A stretch of 64,000 nt of DNA. Origin: Sphingosinicella microcystinivorans (GTDB lineage: Bacteria > Pseudomonadota > Alphaproteobacteria > Sphingomonadales > Sphingomonadaceae). A program made the position numbers and the translations under genes. Under the pieces are notes generated by a model. It ran no database searches and was not told the DNA's origin. It saw only the letters and a list, made by a program, of their open reading frames with translations. Where the stretch lies: assembly GCF_003634215.1 (NCBI RefSeq), contig NZ_RBWX01000008.1, forward strand, positions 614,047 through 678,046. The letters are read 5' to 3'. Below are positions 27,046-35,064 of the stretch, piece by piece; positions within the stretch are counted from its first letter, which is position 1, and every line of letters begins with the position of its first letter.

Positions 27046-27738
27046 GAGTTCCTCCACCCACGCGGGGACGAGTTCGCCCGCGCGGCCGTGGCGGGCTTCA
27101 TCGAAGAAGTGCGTGCCTTCGGAGGGATCGAGATTGATCTCCAGCGTATGCGCGCCGTAGTGCCGGGCGCCCTGCACGAAGCCCGCCGCCGGATAGACCG
27201 CGCCGGAGGTGCCGATCGAGACGAACAGGTCGCACGCGGCGAGCGCGGCCTCGATCCGGTCCATGTGGTAGGGCATCTCGCCGAACCAGACGATATCGGG
27301 ACGCAGCCGCGCGTGTGCGCCGCAGCGCGTGCAGGCGGGGCCGTCCGACAGCGTTTCGGGCGCAAACTGTCGCTCACCGCAGGCCAGGCAGAGCGCGCTT
27401 TTCAGCTCGCCATGCATATGCACCATTCGCGCCGCGCCCGCGCGCTCGTGAAGGTCGTCGACATTCTGCGTGACGATGAGGAGATCGCCCTGCCACTGCG
27501 CATCGAGCCGGGCGAGCGCAGCGTGCGCGGGATTGGGCGCGACGCGGGCAAGCGCGGCGCGGCGGGCATCGTAGAACGCCTGCACCAGCGCCGGATCGCG
27601 GCGGAACGCCTGCGGCGTCGCCACGTCCTCTACGCGGTGGCCTTCCCACAGGCCATCCGGCCCGCGGAAGGTCGGCACACCGCTTTCCGCCGAAATGCCC
27701 GCGCCCGTGAGAATCACAATGTTTCGGATCGTCGCCAT
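27034..27738 (-). CDS. cobB: NAD-dependent protein deacylase (sirtuin)
   Basis: A 234-residue bacterial sirtuin that removes acyl groups from lysines using NAD+. NAD-binding [15 protein letters not shown] at residues 12-26, TQNVDDLHERAG, the catalytic His in VHMHGEL, two zinc Cys pairs (CLAC and CTRC) and SIGTSGAVYPAAGF are all present. The start MATIRNIVIL (27738) matches the family; an open stretch 30 codons longer upstream is not conserved. Its first third is duplicated 620 bases to the right. Confidence 0.94.
   Translation of the reverse strand: MATIRNIVILTGAGISAESGVPTFRGPDGLWEGHRVEDVATPQAFRRDPALVQAFYDARRAALARVAPNPAHAALARLDAQWQGDLLIVTQNVDDLHERAGAARMVHMHGELKSALCLACGERQFAPETLSDGPACTRCGAHARLRPDIVWFGEMPYHMDRIEAALAACDLFVSIGTSGAVYPAAGFVQGARHYGAHTLEINLDPSEGTHFFDEARHGRAGELVPAWVEELLER
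27636..27728. repeat. direct repeat, copy 1 (inside cobB)
   Basis: About 93 bases covering the NAD-binding region of cobB. The second copy is at 28259-28351, same orientation, with about a dozen mismatches, concentrated toward the gene start. Between the copies lies sequence unrelated to sirtuins. Confidence 0.8.
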
Positions 27739-27867
27739 AAATGCCATATGGCCGATTTGCATCATAGGGCCAACGACTAGGCTCGCTCGCCATAAATCGT
27801 GTGACGACAGCCCTAAGCTAGGGCTCAAACTGCTTGAAAGTTAGCCTTGTCCGGACGAGAGGGCAGA

Positions 27868-28122
27868 CTAGTCACGCGCGGTGAGATAACGAATGGAGCC
27901 CTTTACTGGCCGTGCCAACCAATCACCGAGCGATTTGTCCCAATGGAGCCTAGCGTCCATCTCAAGTTCGTTGGGCATGTAGATCGTGACCAACATTCCC
28001 TCCAGGTGATTGCTGCCTAGAGCTGAGAGATCAACCTTGGAGCATGGCAGGCGCAGGATGTATCCGGTTTCGTGCCACCCTTCGTTAGTATCGAAAAAAA
28101 TGCGTGGCAGTTTCTCCATCAT
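27868..28122 (-). CDS. hypothetical protein in the cobB-dapB scar
   Basis: An 84-residue frame opening with two adjacent ATG codons (MMEKLPRIFFDTNEGWHETG) and containing GMLVTIYMPNELEMDARLHW. Codon use is less GC-biased than that of neighbouring core genes. I see no clear ribosome site, signal peptide or family motif. It sits between the two sirtuin repeats with AT-rich sequence on its upstream side, so it probably came with that insertion. Confidence 0.45.
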   Translation of the reverse strand: MMEKLPRIFFDTNEGWHETGYILRLPCSKVDLSALGSNHLEGMLVTIYMPNELEMDARLHWDKSLGDWLARPVKGSIRYLTARD

Positions 28123-28226
28123 AGAAATTTACAAAATGCGCGCGCAGTCTGCAATGCTGCCATGTCCGAAACGGAATTTTTCGCGAGAAATACTCTAACA
28201 GAAGTAACTTTCTTAGCCCTTTTTCT

Positions 28227-28367
28227 TTAGTGTACAAGTCTATGAAATTTCTCAACTTGGTGACCTTCCCAGAGGCCGTCCGGCCCGCGGAAGGTCGGCA
28301 CGCCGCTTTCCGCCGAAATGCCCGCGCCCGTAAGCACGACGATGCTTTGAAACCCCGTACCGCGCAT
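28227..28367 (-). pseudogene. truncated duplicate of the sirtuin N-terminus
   Basis: From an ATG at 28367 the frame reads [20 protein letters not shown] then [16 protein letters not shown], nearly the same as the intact cobB product from residue 6 to about 37. It then passes into unrelated AT-rich sequence and stops at codon 47. It is a broken second copy, either the ancestral cobB 5' end cut by an insertion or a partial duplication. Confidence 0.75.
28259..28351. repeat. direct repeat, copy 2 (sirtuin fragment)
   Basis: Second copy of the cobB 5' segment described at 27636-27728. The homology ends abruptly at its left edge, after the codons for EGH, which marks the junction with foreign DNA. 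Confidence 0.8.
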
Positions 28368-28437
28368 AACCTTGCGTACCGCTCCCCGATTGGCCAGAGA
28401 TATGCCTTCGCATCAGCGTACAAGGGGTTCAAGGTTT

Positions 28438-29238
28438 ATGGCGAAGCGTAGCGGCGCGGCACGGATCGGCGTTCTGGGTGCAGGCGGGCGCATGGGGCAG
28501 AGCATCATCGCGCGCGTGCTCGACACGAAAGAGGCCGTGCTGGCGGGCGCCGCAGAGAAGCCGGGACACCCCGCCATGGGTCGCAGCATCGCGCCGAGCC
28601 TCGTCATCTGCGCGAACACGCTGGCGCTCGCGCACAGCGCCGACGTGCTCGTGGATTTCACGACACCGGACGCGCTTGAGGAAAACCTCACGGCGGCGTG
28701 CGATGCGTCCTGCGCCATCGTCATCGGCACGACAGGACTGACGCCGAAGCATCACAAGCTGATCGACGAGGCGGCGAAGACAATTGCCGTGCTGCAGACC
28801 GCGAACACCAGCCTTGGCGTCACCATGCTCGCCGCGCTGGTGAAGGAAGCAGCCAGCCGCCTTGGCGACGATTGGGACATCGAGATCGCGGAAATGCACC
28901 ACCGGCACAAGGTGGACGCACCCTCCGGCACCGCGCTGATGCTGGGCGAGGCCGCCGCTGCCGGGCGCGGCGTCAAGCTGGCGAACGTCGCCGCGAAGGG
29001 CCGCACGGGCGCTGATGCGGCGCGCAAGGTGGGCGAGATCGGCTTCGCGGCCCTGCGCGGCGGATCGGTGGCGGGCGACCATGTGGTGATCCTGGCGGCG
29101 GACGGCGAGCGGCTGGAACTCGGCCACCGCGCCGAATCGCGCGAGATCTTCGCGCGCGGCGCCGTGCGCGCTGCGCTGTGGCTCGCCGGAAAGCCCGCAG
29201 GGCGCTACACGATGAACGAAGTGCTCGGGCTCAGCTAG
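28438..29238 (+). CDS. dapB: 4-hydroxy-tetrahydrodipicolinate reductase
   Basis: Lysine/diaminopimelate pathway enzyme that reduces hydroxy-tetrahydrodipicolinate with NAD(P)H. N-terminal nucleotide fold GVLGAGGRMGQSI near residues 11-23, VDFTTPDALEENL, IGTTGLTP, and the substrate-domain signature EMHHRHKVDAPSGTALMLGE are intact. The 266-residue length and the start MAKRSGAARIG fit the family. Its upstream region is now formed by the sirtuin-fragment scar, which may have changed its promoter. Confidence 0.95.
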   Translation: MAKRSGAARIGVLGAGGRMGQSIIARVLDTKEAVLAGAAEKPGHPAMGRSIAPSLVICANTLALAHSADVLVDFTTPDALEENLTAACDASCAIVIGTTGLTPKHHKLIDEAAKTIAVLQTANTSLGVTMLAALVKEAASRLGDDWDIEIAEMHHRHKVDAPSGTALMLGEAAAAGRGVKLANVAAKGRTGADAARKVGEIGFAALRGGSVAGDHVVILAADGERLELGHRAESREIFARGAVRAALWLAGKPAGRYTMNEVLGLS

Positions 29239-29242
29239 CGAC

Positions 29243-29689
29243 CTAGCCGCGAAGCGCGCGCTTCAGCAGGGCGTAAACCTCCTGCCGCTCGCGCGGGCTG
29301 AGGAAGCGGCCGACAAGCAGCCGCCTGCCGCGCTCGCCGAGCCAGAGCCGGTTTTCTGGCGGGCTCAGCGCCTCCAGCTCGACGCGCGTGAACAGCGGCT
29401 CCAGCCGGAACTCGCGCGCGCTGCCGTCTGCCGCGACGCGGCTGTAGAGAAGGCCCGAGGCATCGAGCCGCAGTCGCTCATAAGCGCGCGAGGCACGCGC
29501 CGCCGCGCGAAACGCCCAGACCAGAAGCGCGAGATCGGCGACCACGAACGGCAGGATAGGCCATGCGCCGAGCATGATGAACCGCACCGAAGCAAGCAGC
29601 ATGACGAGCGCCGTGCCGCCGACGATCCAGAGCGCCGGGCGGGCACCGAGCGGCGGCGGAGGCATCAGCTTCAGATCGAGCGTCGTCAT
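29243..29689 (-). CDS. DUF2244 membrane protein
   Basis: A 148-residue protein with two adjacent hydrophobic segments (LWIVGGTALVMLLASVRFIM and ILPFVVADLALLVWAFRAAA), followed by a cytoplasmic domain with LFTRVELEALSPPENRLWLG and GRRLLVGRFLSPRERQEVYA, the DUF2244 pattern. In alphaproteobacteria this family regularly sits next to nth, as here, where the two genes diverge with 48 bases between starts. Function unknown. The open frame extends far upstream antisense to nth, which I disregard. Confidence 0.85.
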   Translation of the reverse strand: MTTLDLKLMPPPPLGARPALWIVGGTALVMLLASVRFIMLGAWPILPFVVADLALLVWAFRAAARASRAYERLRLDASGLLYSRVAADGSAREFRLEPLFTRVELEALSPPENRLWLGERGRRLLVGRFLSPRERQEVYALLKRALRG

Positions 29690-29737
29690 GGGTCTCCACT
29701 CTACCAATGCGAAGGCGAGTGCGGTAGGCGGGGAGAC

Positions 29738-30373
29738 ATGAAGCCGCAGACGATCACGCGATTTTTCGACCATCTTGCCGAAGCCGATCCCACCCCGGAA
29801 ACCGAACTCGATTACGTGAACGACTACACGCTGCTCGTCGCCGTCGTACTTTCCGCGCAGGCGACCGACGCGGGGGTCAACAAGGCGACGAAGGCCCTGT
29901 TTCAGCAGGTGCAGGACCCCGCCGCGATGCTCGCGCTGGGCGAGGCGGGCCTGAAACAACACATCAAGACGATCGGCCTTTACAACGCCAAGGCTGCGAA
30001 CGTGATCGCGCTGTCGGCGATCCTCGTCGAAAAGCATGGCGGCGAGGTGCCCCGCGACCGCGCGAGTCTGGAGGCGCTGCCCGGCGTCGGCCGCAAGACC
30101 GCGAACGTCGTGCTGAACGTCGCGTTCGGGGAGGAAACCTTCGCGGTTGATACGCATGTGTTCCGCGTTTCCAACCGAACGGGACTCGCACCCGGCAAAA
30201 CGCCGCTCGCGGTTGAGCTCAAGCTGGAGAAGGCGATCCCCGCGCCCTACCGCCGCCACGCGCACCACTGGCTGATTCTGCTCGGCCGCCACACGTGCAA
30301 GGCGCGGAAGCCCGAATGCTGGCATTGCCCTGTGGTGAGCGAATGCGAATATGATGCCAAGACGACGGCGTGA
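29738..30373 (+). CDS. nth: endonuclease III
   Basis: Bifunctional DNA glycosylase/AP lyase for oxidised pyrimidines. The helix-hairpin-helix LPGVGRKTANVVLNV supplies Lys120 and VDTHVFRV supplies Asp138, the same numbers as in E. coli. The C-terminal 4Fe-4S ligands are CKARKPECWHCPVVSEC (C-x6-C-x2-C-x5-C). The 211-residue length is normal. Confidence 0.96.
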   Translation: MKPQTITRFFDHLAEADPTPETELDYVNDYTLLVAVVLSAQATDAGVNKATKALFQQVQDPAAMLALGEAGLKQHIKTIGLYNAKAANVIALSAILVEKHGGEVPRDRASLEALPGVGRKTANVVLNVAFGEETFAVDTHVFRVSNRTGLAPGKTPLAVELKLEKAIPAPYRRHAHHWLILLGRHTCKARKPECWHCPVVSECEYDAKTTA

Positions 30374-30444
30374 GCGATTCACTTCGCGTTCAGATGGAGA
30401 CGTTATGAACCATCCGCATAGTGACATTGTAGCGTTTGCGTACC

Positions 30445-30482
30445 GCCGGACCGCGAACCCGCCTGATGGGGGGCGGTCCGGC
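30445..30482. other. long GC-rich hairpin between nth and a lipoprotein gene
   Basis: Perfect 10-base arms GCCGGACCGC / GCGGTCCGGC around an 18-base loop. No T-run follows, so it may work as an mRNA structure or a regulator site for the lipoprotein gene that starts 28 bases downstream rather than as a simple terminator. Confidence 0.45.
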
Positions 30483-30509
30483 AAGTCATCCTGCGCGGAG
30501 ACGAGCCCC

Positions 30510-30896
30510 ATGGCACAGCGCACCGCTCTCACCGCCGTACTCGCAACTCTGGCGCTGGCCGCCTGTTCCGTGCCCGAAGCGCCCGTGGAACCCGCGCCCG
30601 CACCGGCGCCAGCAAGCGGCGAACGCTGCATCGGCATTGCCGCGATCGGGAGCACCAAGGTCGTCGACGATTCGACGATCGACTTCACCATGCGCGACGG
30701 CCGTGTCCTTCGGAATACGCTGCCGAACGCCTGCCCCTCGCTCGGCTTCGAGGAAGCCTTCACCTATTCGACCTCGCTGTCGCAGCTCTGCTCCACCGAT
30801 ATCATTACCGTGGTGCTGCAGGGCGGCGGGCCGCGGCTCGGCGCGAGCTGCAGCCTCGGCACCTTCGTGCCGCACACGCCAACCAAAGCTGAATAG
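30510..30896 (+). CDS. small lipoprotein of unknown function
   Basis: A 128-residue protein with a lipoprotein signal ([19 protein letters not shown], lipobox Cys19) and a Pro/Ala/Glu-rich spacer. A compact domain follows with four cysteines (ERCIGI, NACPSLG, QLCSTD, ASCSLG), likely forming two disulfides. The pattern [18 protein letters not shown] followed by VPHT is seen in uncharacterised sphingomonad lipoproteins; no role is known. It is the last core gene before the tRNA. Confidence 0.75.
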   Translation: MAQRTALTAVLATLALAACSVPEAPVEPAPAPAPASGERCIGIAAIGSTKVVDDSTIDFTMRDGRVLRNTLPNACPSLGFEEAFTYSTSLSQLCSTDIITVVLQGGGPRLGASCSLGTFVPHTPTKAE

Positions 30897-30966
30897 CCGC
30901 CGCACGCTTTTCCCGCTGGCCTGCACGCCCGCGCTTTGTTAAGCGTGCGCGCCGAAACGGCGACCG

Positions 30967-31043
<77 letters not shown>

Positions 31044-31169
31044 GCTTTTTCAATAATATACTGCGACGCACAATTTCAGCCGCAATGGCCGTAAGTGAAA
31101 TGTAAGTGCAACTCGAACTGCGCTTACCCCATGATCATGCATGTAACCTACTGAAAACCCGCTCGGGAG
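31044..31169. other. tRNA-proximal non-coding sequence
   Basis: A T-rich run right after the tRNA can serve as its terminator. The remainder is of lower GC content than the core and shows no supported gene; it is the expected place of attL. Confidence 0.4.
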
Positions 31170-31349
31170 ATGCAGATCTTCGGGCTGCTTTTGGCGCTCA
31201 GGCGACGCATGAGTTGCGGAAGCCGTTGGCGCCTCAATCTCGGCCAAGCGTTTCGGCTCACATGGAAACTGATCAACGAAAAGCTCTACGACCGGGTTTG
31301 GGACATAGCAGACGTTCGAGAGAACGACACGGAATGGCAGATTTTGTAG
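31170..31349 (+). CDS. possible 59-residue protein
   Basis: An ATG-to-TAG frame whose product looks protein-like: MQIFGLLLAL, a basic middle (RWRLNLGQAFRLTWKLI) and an acidic end (DIADVRENDTEWQIL). Short proteins of this style occur at the ends of mobile elements. GGGAG directly abuts the start codon, which is too close for an ideal ribosome site, so expression is doubtful. No family recognised. Confidence 0.3.
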   Translation: MQIFGLLLALRRRMSCGSRWRLNLGQAFRLTWKLINEKLYDRVWDIADVRENDTEWQIL

Positions 31350-31468
31350 CGAGCGGACGTCTGGTGCTAGCTCGAACAGTTATAGTCGGGCGAGTTGTGC
31401 CGTGCTCCGATCCTAACATACCCGCCATCAATGCCGACATTTTTTGAGAACTAGTGCCTGACAGGCCT

Positions 31469-32335
31469 TCAACGAAAGTGCGGCGTCCACCTTGCTTCAA
31501 GCTCACGAGTTTCATTTTCTTCGTCCTCTGCGTCCTCGTCGATGTAGAGGAGAGTGACCTTGAAACCATTTGACTGGCAGACTGCCTGCTCAAGGATAGT
31601 GGGGAAGCTTACATCGCGCTGTGACCGAAGCCATATGCCGCCGTGCTGGTTGACCCACTGCGAGGGACTACCCGTGCTCCGGTGCCGACGCGTCAGGGAA
31701 GCCAATGGCAGTTGCGACCCCTTCCGTACATCGAGCGGCGGAAAATCCTTCGATGCCCGGCTGTAGCGGACCACGTTCTCGTACGAGAAGATGACGGCGC
31801 AGGTTTCGGGCGATAGATCCACATACCTGTTCGCGACGGCCTCCATGCTTACATCGTAGAGGTCGCTAAGTTGCCGGATATGGCTGGCTTCGATCCCGCC
31901 CAAGCTATCAATGTCTTTCACGAACAACGGTTTTGGCATGAGCAGGCCTGCTGAAAACCGGTTTGCCTCGGCTTCCTGCCGCTTATAGGCATCTGTTCGG
32001 CTGCTTTCCTCAAGGTCCTGCTTGCTGCATTGCCTCTGATAGCCATGCGACGGTATCAGGAAATGCCCAAGTTCATGGCCGATGGTATAGCGCTTTCGTT
32101 TCCTCGGCAGTCCATCCTTGGTAAGGATGATTCCATGGCTTTTCTGGGGATCGGCCGTTAGTCCGCCTATGAACCCGTCCACTTCCAGGGTTTTAAAACC
32201 GATGATGCCAACATCGGAGGCGATATCCTCAAGGGGCACCCGTCTTGGCAGATCCGGGTAGTAACCGAAGAGGACTTGGAGCAGCCGCTCTGGAGAGCCG
32301 CAATCCGCCAAGTCCATCCTTAGATCGACATTCAC
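31469..32335 (-). CDS. ImmA/IrrE-family metallo-endopeptidase
   Basis: A 288-residue zinc peptidase: TIGHELGHFLIP gives HExxH at residues 87-91, and AEANRFSAGLLMP supplies the third ligand, the usual COG2856 arrangement. In the Bacillus element ICEBs1, ImmA cleaves the XRE repressor ImmR to switch the element on after DNA damage. Here the GTG start overlaps the stop of an XRE gene (GTGA), so the same repressor/protease pair is likely. The C-terminal third (residues about 190-288) is specific to this protein and could be a sensing part. Confidence 0.85.
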   Translation of the reverse strand: MNVDLRMDLADCGSPERLLQVLFGYYPDLPRRVPLEDIASDVGIIGFKTLEVDGFIGGLTADPQKSHGIILTKDGLPRKRKRYTIGHELGHFLIPSHGYQRQCSKQDLEESSRTDAYKRQEAEANRFSAGLLMPKPLFVKDIDSLGGIEASHIRQLSDLYDVSMEAVANRYVDLSPETCAVIFSYENVVRYSRASKDFPPLDVRKGSQLPLASLTRRHRSTGSPSQWVNQHGGIWLRSQRDVSFPTILEQAVCQSNGFKVTLLYIDEDAEDEENETRELEARWTPHFR

Positions 32336-32649
32336 GGTTTCTTCGCCTTCAGCGCTTCCGCGACGCTGCGCAAAGCCTCCCAATCCTTCTCGGAAAGCTG
32401 GCCATCGAATTCACGAAAAAACTGTAGCGCATTGGCTTCGTCGGGTTCGATTGAATCATCATTAAAATACGCGATTGGCACGCGGAAATGATCGGCAAGG
32501 CGCTTCACGATGTCCATGCTGGGATTTTTGCTCGTCCCCTTCTCAAGTTCCCAGACGTGGACCTTGGAAATGCCAACCCCGTCAGCGACCTGCTGGAGCG
32601 ACTGGCGGCTCTGCTCGCGCAGCTTCTTCAACTTCGACGCTAGTGACAT
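32332..32649 (-). CDS. XRE-family repressor paired with ImmA-like peptidase
   Basis: A 105-residue regulator with an N-terminal helix-turn-helix (LASKLKKLREQSRQSLQQVA then VGISKVHVWELEKGTSKNP) and a C-terminal helical region ending AEALKAKKP. I chose the ATG opening MSLASKLKK because homologues start there; an ATG 13 codons upstream is possible. It is the likely repressor of its own operon and of the divergent small-protein unit, through the inverted repeat between them. Confidence 0.82.
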   Translation of the reverse strand: MSLASKLKKLREQSRQSLQQVADGVGISKVHVWELEKGTSKNPSMDIVKRLADHFRVPIAYFNDDSIEPDEANALQFFREFDGQLSEKDWEALRSVAEALKAKKP

Positions 32650-32709
32650 GCGATGCGGACCAACCTCTGCTTTCCCTGTTAGGTTCATCTTACGCTCTGG
32701 ACGACTGGC

Positions 32710-32743
32710 TTGACAAGCGAATTGCCGTTAGTTTAATCTAACG
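32710..32743 (+). promoter_or_regulatory. sigma-70-like promoter with overlapping operator
   Basis: TTGACA at 32710-32715, an 18-base spacer and TAATCT at 32734-32739 form a good promoter toward the DUF2188 gene. The inverted repeat CGTTAG-TTTAAT-CTAACG (32726-32743) covers the -10 box and lies between two divergent transcripts, a fitting target for the XRE repressor. Confidence 0.55.
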
Positions 32744-32777
32744 ATCGTTCGATGGTATCCGGAAAGGAGGTGATTCT

Positions 32778-33002
32778 ATGTCGGGCAAGAACCAGCATGT
32801 CGTGCCGCACGAGGGCGGTTGGGCGGTCAGGGGAGCGGGCAATTCGCGCGCAACCTCGGTCCACGAAACGCAGGCTCAAGCGATCGAAGCGGCGCGCAAC
32901 ATCGCTCGCAACCAAGCAAGCGAACTGCTGATCCACGGGCGCAACGGCCAGATTCGCGAACGCGACAGCTTCGGCAACGATCCGTTCCCGCCGGAAGGTT
33001 AA
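32778..33002 (+). CDS. DUF2188 small protein
   Basis: A 74-residue protein with the DUF2188 pattern: HVVPHEGGWAVRGAGNSRAT followed by ETQAQAIEAARNIARNQASE, then LLIHGRNGQIRERDSFGNDP. Its start has an unusually complete ribosome site (AAGGAGGTGA), so strong translation is expected. The family is widespread on plasmids and integrated elements with no known role. It forms a unit with the next gene, separated by a strong hairpin. Confidence 0.85.
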   Translation: MSGKNQHVVPHEGGWAVRGAGNSRATSVHETQAQAIEAARNIARNQASELLIHGRNGQIRERDSFGNDPFPPEG

Positions 33003-33005
33003 CAG

Positions 33006-33029
33006 GGAGGCTCCCCGTGGGGAGCCTCC
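33006..33029 (+). terminator. hairpin between two small genes
   Basis: Perfect 11-base arms GGAGGCTCCCC / GGGGAGCCTCC with a two-base centre, starting three bases after the DUF2188 stop. CTCTC rather than a T-run follows, so it may be a partial terminator or an mRNA-stabilising structure setting the ratio of the two products. Confidence 0.6.
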
Positions 33030-33055
33030 TCTCACATTCGATCAAGGAGGAAGTA

Positions 33056-33340
33056 ATGGCCGTTTACGTCGTAACATGGAATCTCAACAAGGAAGGTGCA
33101 GCTTATACCACCGCTCGCGCAACATTCCTCAAGCATCTGGCCAAGTACGATAACACGCAGGATTCCGGCTTGGAAACCGTGCGTTGGATTTCAACGAATG
33201 AAAGCGCCCAGCAGGTTTCCGACTATCTCCGTCAGAAACTCGATAACAATGACCGGTTGTTCGTCTCGAAAGTCGTCTCTGGCGCCCATGCAGGGTGGCT
33301 CGAAAAGTCTGTCTGGACATGGATCGATGCCCGCGCCTGA
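33056..33340 (+). CDS. 94-residue protein, ferredoxin-like fold suspected
   Basis: Begins MAVYVVTWNLNKEGAAYTTA, a beta-strand opening reminiscent of small Cas2/VapD-like or SinR-type proteins (xYVVxxxLN), then WISTNESAQQVSDYLRQKLD and NDRLFVSKVVSGAHAGWLEK. AAGGAGG precedes the ATG by about seven bases. The resemblance to the Cas2-like fold is only impressionistic, and catalytic acidic residues are not obvious. It is paired with DUF2188 and faces the XRE/ImmA pair. Confidence 0.7.
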   Translation: MAVYVVTWNLNKEGAAYTTARATFLKHLAKYDNTQDSGLETVRWISTNESAQQVSDYLRQKLDNNDRLFVSKVVSGAHAGWLEKSVWTWIDARA

Positions 33341-33664
33341 CTATCAGGTCCTTTCTTCGATAGTTAGGCCTTCAGAGCTCTGTAGGTACGTTCCCAACGC
33401 CGCTAGCCTAGGCGTATGCCAATGTCAGGTTTCGACGTGGTCGGCCGTTCGCGCTTATCCTGCTGAACAGCGAGATTTGGTCGGTAACCGTCACCACTCA
33501 GATCGGGCCGGGAATAGCGGCTTCACCTCTCGTCCGGAAAATTCCTGCCATTTGCGGATCGACCCCATTTCGGACACTTCGCACAAGTCTTGCGGCCATT
33601 AGATTCGGTATGGTGCCTTCTGATTACAGGGTGAGGCAAGGGTCTAGGCGCGGATTGTGGTCGC
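33341..33664. other. non-coding stretch with copy 1 of a short dispersed repeat
   Basis: No supported gene. At 33542-33571 it carries TTCCTGCCATT-N7-CGACCCCATTTC; the same pattern recurs at 36512-36541 on the other side of the LysR/hydrolase cargo. Confidence 0.55.
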
Positions 33665-34540
33665 TTACGGCAGGTTCGCGAAGGCCTCAGCGACCCACTT
33701 CTGAGCGAGCCTGATCGCAGGCAGGCCGCGCAGGTCACGGTGCACGATCAGCCACGGCTGGCGAATTGGCAGGGCGGAGGGCGGCGGGACTTCGACCAGC
33801 GTGCCGGTACGCAAGGCGAAAGGCACCGGCAGCAGCGCGATACCCGCGCCCGAAAGCGCCGCGGCGAGTAGCCCGCGGGTGCTGCCAGTGCGCATCGCCA
33901 CCGCATAGGTAAGCTCGTGCCGGTCGATCCACTCAAGCTCGGGCAGGCGCCCGTAGCTGTCGTCGTAAACAAGCAGCCGCTCGTCCCTAAGGTCGATTCC
34001 AGCAAGCTCCCGCCCCGCGAGGTAATCGGCCGAAGCGAACAGCCCGAGCCGGATCTCCGCAAGCCGCCGCGCATAGAGGCTTGCGCCGTCGGGCCGCACC
34101 ATGCGGATCGCCAGATCGGCGTCGCGTCCGGCAAGGCTCACCACGTCGGCCTGCGATTGCAGGTGCACCGGGAAATCCGCGCCCATCGTCCAGAGCCGGT
34201 CGAGCGCCGGGGCCAGCACGTCGGAGATCACGAACTCGGTCGCCGAGATGCGCACCGGCACCGTCTTGCCCCCCTGACGCAGGCTCTCGGCCACCCGCTC
34301 GACGCGGCGCATCTGCTCGGCAATCGGCGAGGCCGCCTCGGCGACCGCGAGCCCGTCGTGGGTCAGCCGAACCCCGTCTGTGCGGCGGTCGACCAGTTGC
34401 AAGCCCAGCGCCGCCTCGAGCGTTTCGATCCGCCGCGACACGGTCGACACCGCCACCCCACGCGCCTTGGCCGCCGCGCTGAGCGTGCCCGCATCGCGGA
34501 TCGCAATGAGATCGCTTAAGTCCTGGGAATCGAGAGGCAC
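33665..34540 (-). CDS. LysR-family transcriptional regulator
   Basis: A 291-residue LysR regulator. Winged helix at the N-terminus: LSDLIAIRDAGTLSAAAKAR then VAVSTVSRRIETLEAALGLQ. The substrate-binding domain follows (ADLAIRMVRPDGASLYARRL and GIALLPVPFALRTG). The GTG at 34540 (VPLDSQDL) gives normal family length; an upstream ATG would add 31 residues lying in the divergent promoter region. It probably controls the divergent DUF4267-hydrolase-thioesterase operon. Confidence 0.88.
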   Translation of the reverse strand: MPLDSQDLSDLIAIRDAGTLSAAAKARGVAVSTVSRRIETLEAALGLQLVDRRTDGVRLTHDGLAVAEAASPIAEQMRRVERVAESLRQGGKTVPVRISATEFVISDVLAPALDRLWTMGADFPVHLQSQADVVSLAGRDADLAIRMVRPDGASLYARRLAEIRLGLFASADYLAGRELAGIDLRDERLLVYDDSYGRLPELEWIDRHELTYAVAMRTGSTRGLLAAALSGAGIALLPVPFALRTGTLVEVPPPSALPIRQPWLIVHRDLRGLPAIRLAQKWVAEAFANLP

Positions 34541-34644
34541 AGGGGCATTCTTTCGCGAATTCAGGAAACCGTTTTGCCGTATCGCAAGAAGCATCGCGGC
34601 TGGCAATCGCATAGCCTCCCTCCAACAGGACAATGGAGGACAAC

Positions 34645-35064
34645 ATGGTCACACAAGCCAACCCATTCCGCAGCACCCGCACAGCAGGGTTCTGGCTCGC
34701 CGCCGCGATTGCGGCCCTGCAGGGGCTGAACGCGGTCCGCACGGTGCTCGATCCGCAGGGCTTTGCGACTTATATGGGCCTTCCCGTCGACCAGCTGAGC
34801 GCGCTGGGATGGGTGCAGGTCTACGGCCTTCGCGCCGGGTTCATCGCGGTGCTGACGGCCGTGCTGCTCGCCCGCAGCGACTTTGCCGCACTGCGCTGGA
34901 TGGCGCTGGCGGCGCTGCTGATGCCGCTCGGCGACGCCTACCTCGCTTTCAGCGCCGGTGCGGGCGCGCCGATTGTCGGGCGGCACCTTGCTATTGCGGT
35001 GTTCCTGCTGGTCGCCGCCCTCTTCCTCGGGCGGGCCGCAAAGGCGCGGGAGATGCAGCCGTGA
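34645..35064 (+). CDS. DUF4267-like small membrane protein
   Basis: A 139-residue protein with four hydrophobic segments (FWLAAAIAALQGLNAVRTVL; GWVQVYGLRAGFIAVLTAVL; a third near 78-97; a fourth near 105-125). The layout matches the DUF4267 family, often found beside LysR or TetR regulators and hydrolases. The ATG at 34645 is preceded by GGAGGA at a good distance; an ATG four codons earlier is the alternative. It overlaps the hydrolase start by GTGA. Function unknown. Confidence 0.7.
   Translation: MVTQANPFRSTRTAGFWLAAAIAALQGLNAVRTVLDPQGFATYMGLPVDQLSALGWVQVYGLRAGFIAVLTAVLLARSDFAALRWMALAALLMPLGDAYLAFSAGAGAPIVGRHLAIAVFLLVAALFLGRAAKAREMQP

Noticed and set aside
29690..30763. Long upstream extension of the DUF2244 frame
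   Set aside because: It is antisense to nth and the start of the lipoprotein gene; only the last 148 codons show the DUF2244 pattern.
33074..33340. 94-residue protein as a true Cas2
   Set aside because: No CRISPR repeats, no cas1 and no clear catalytic Asp; only the opening strand is reminiscent of the fold.
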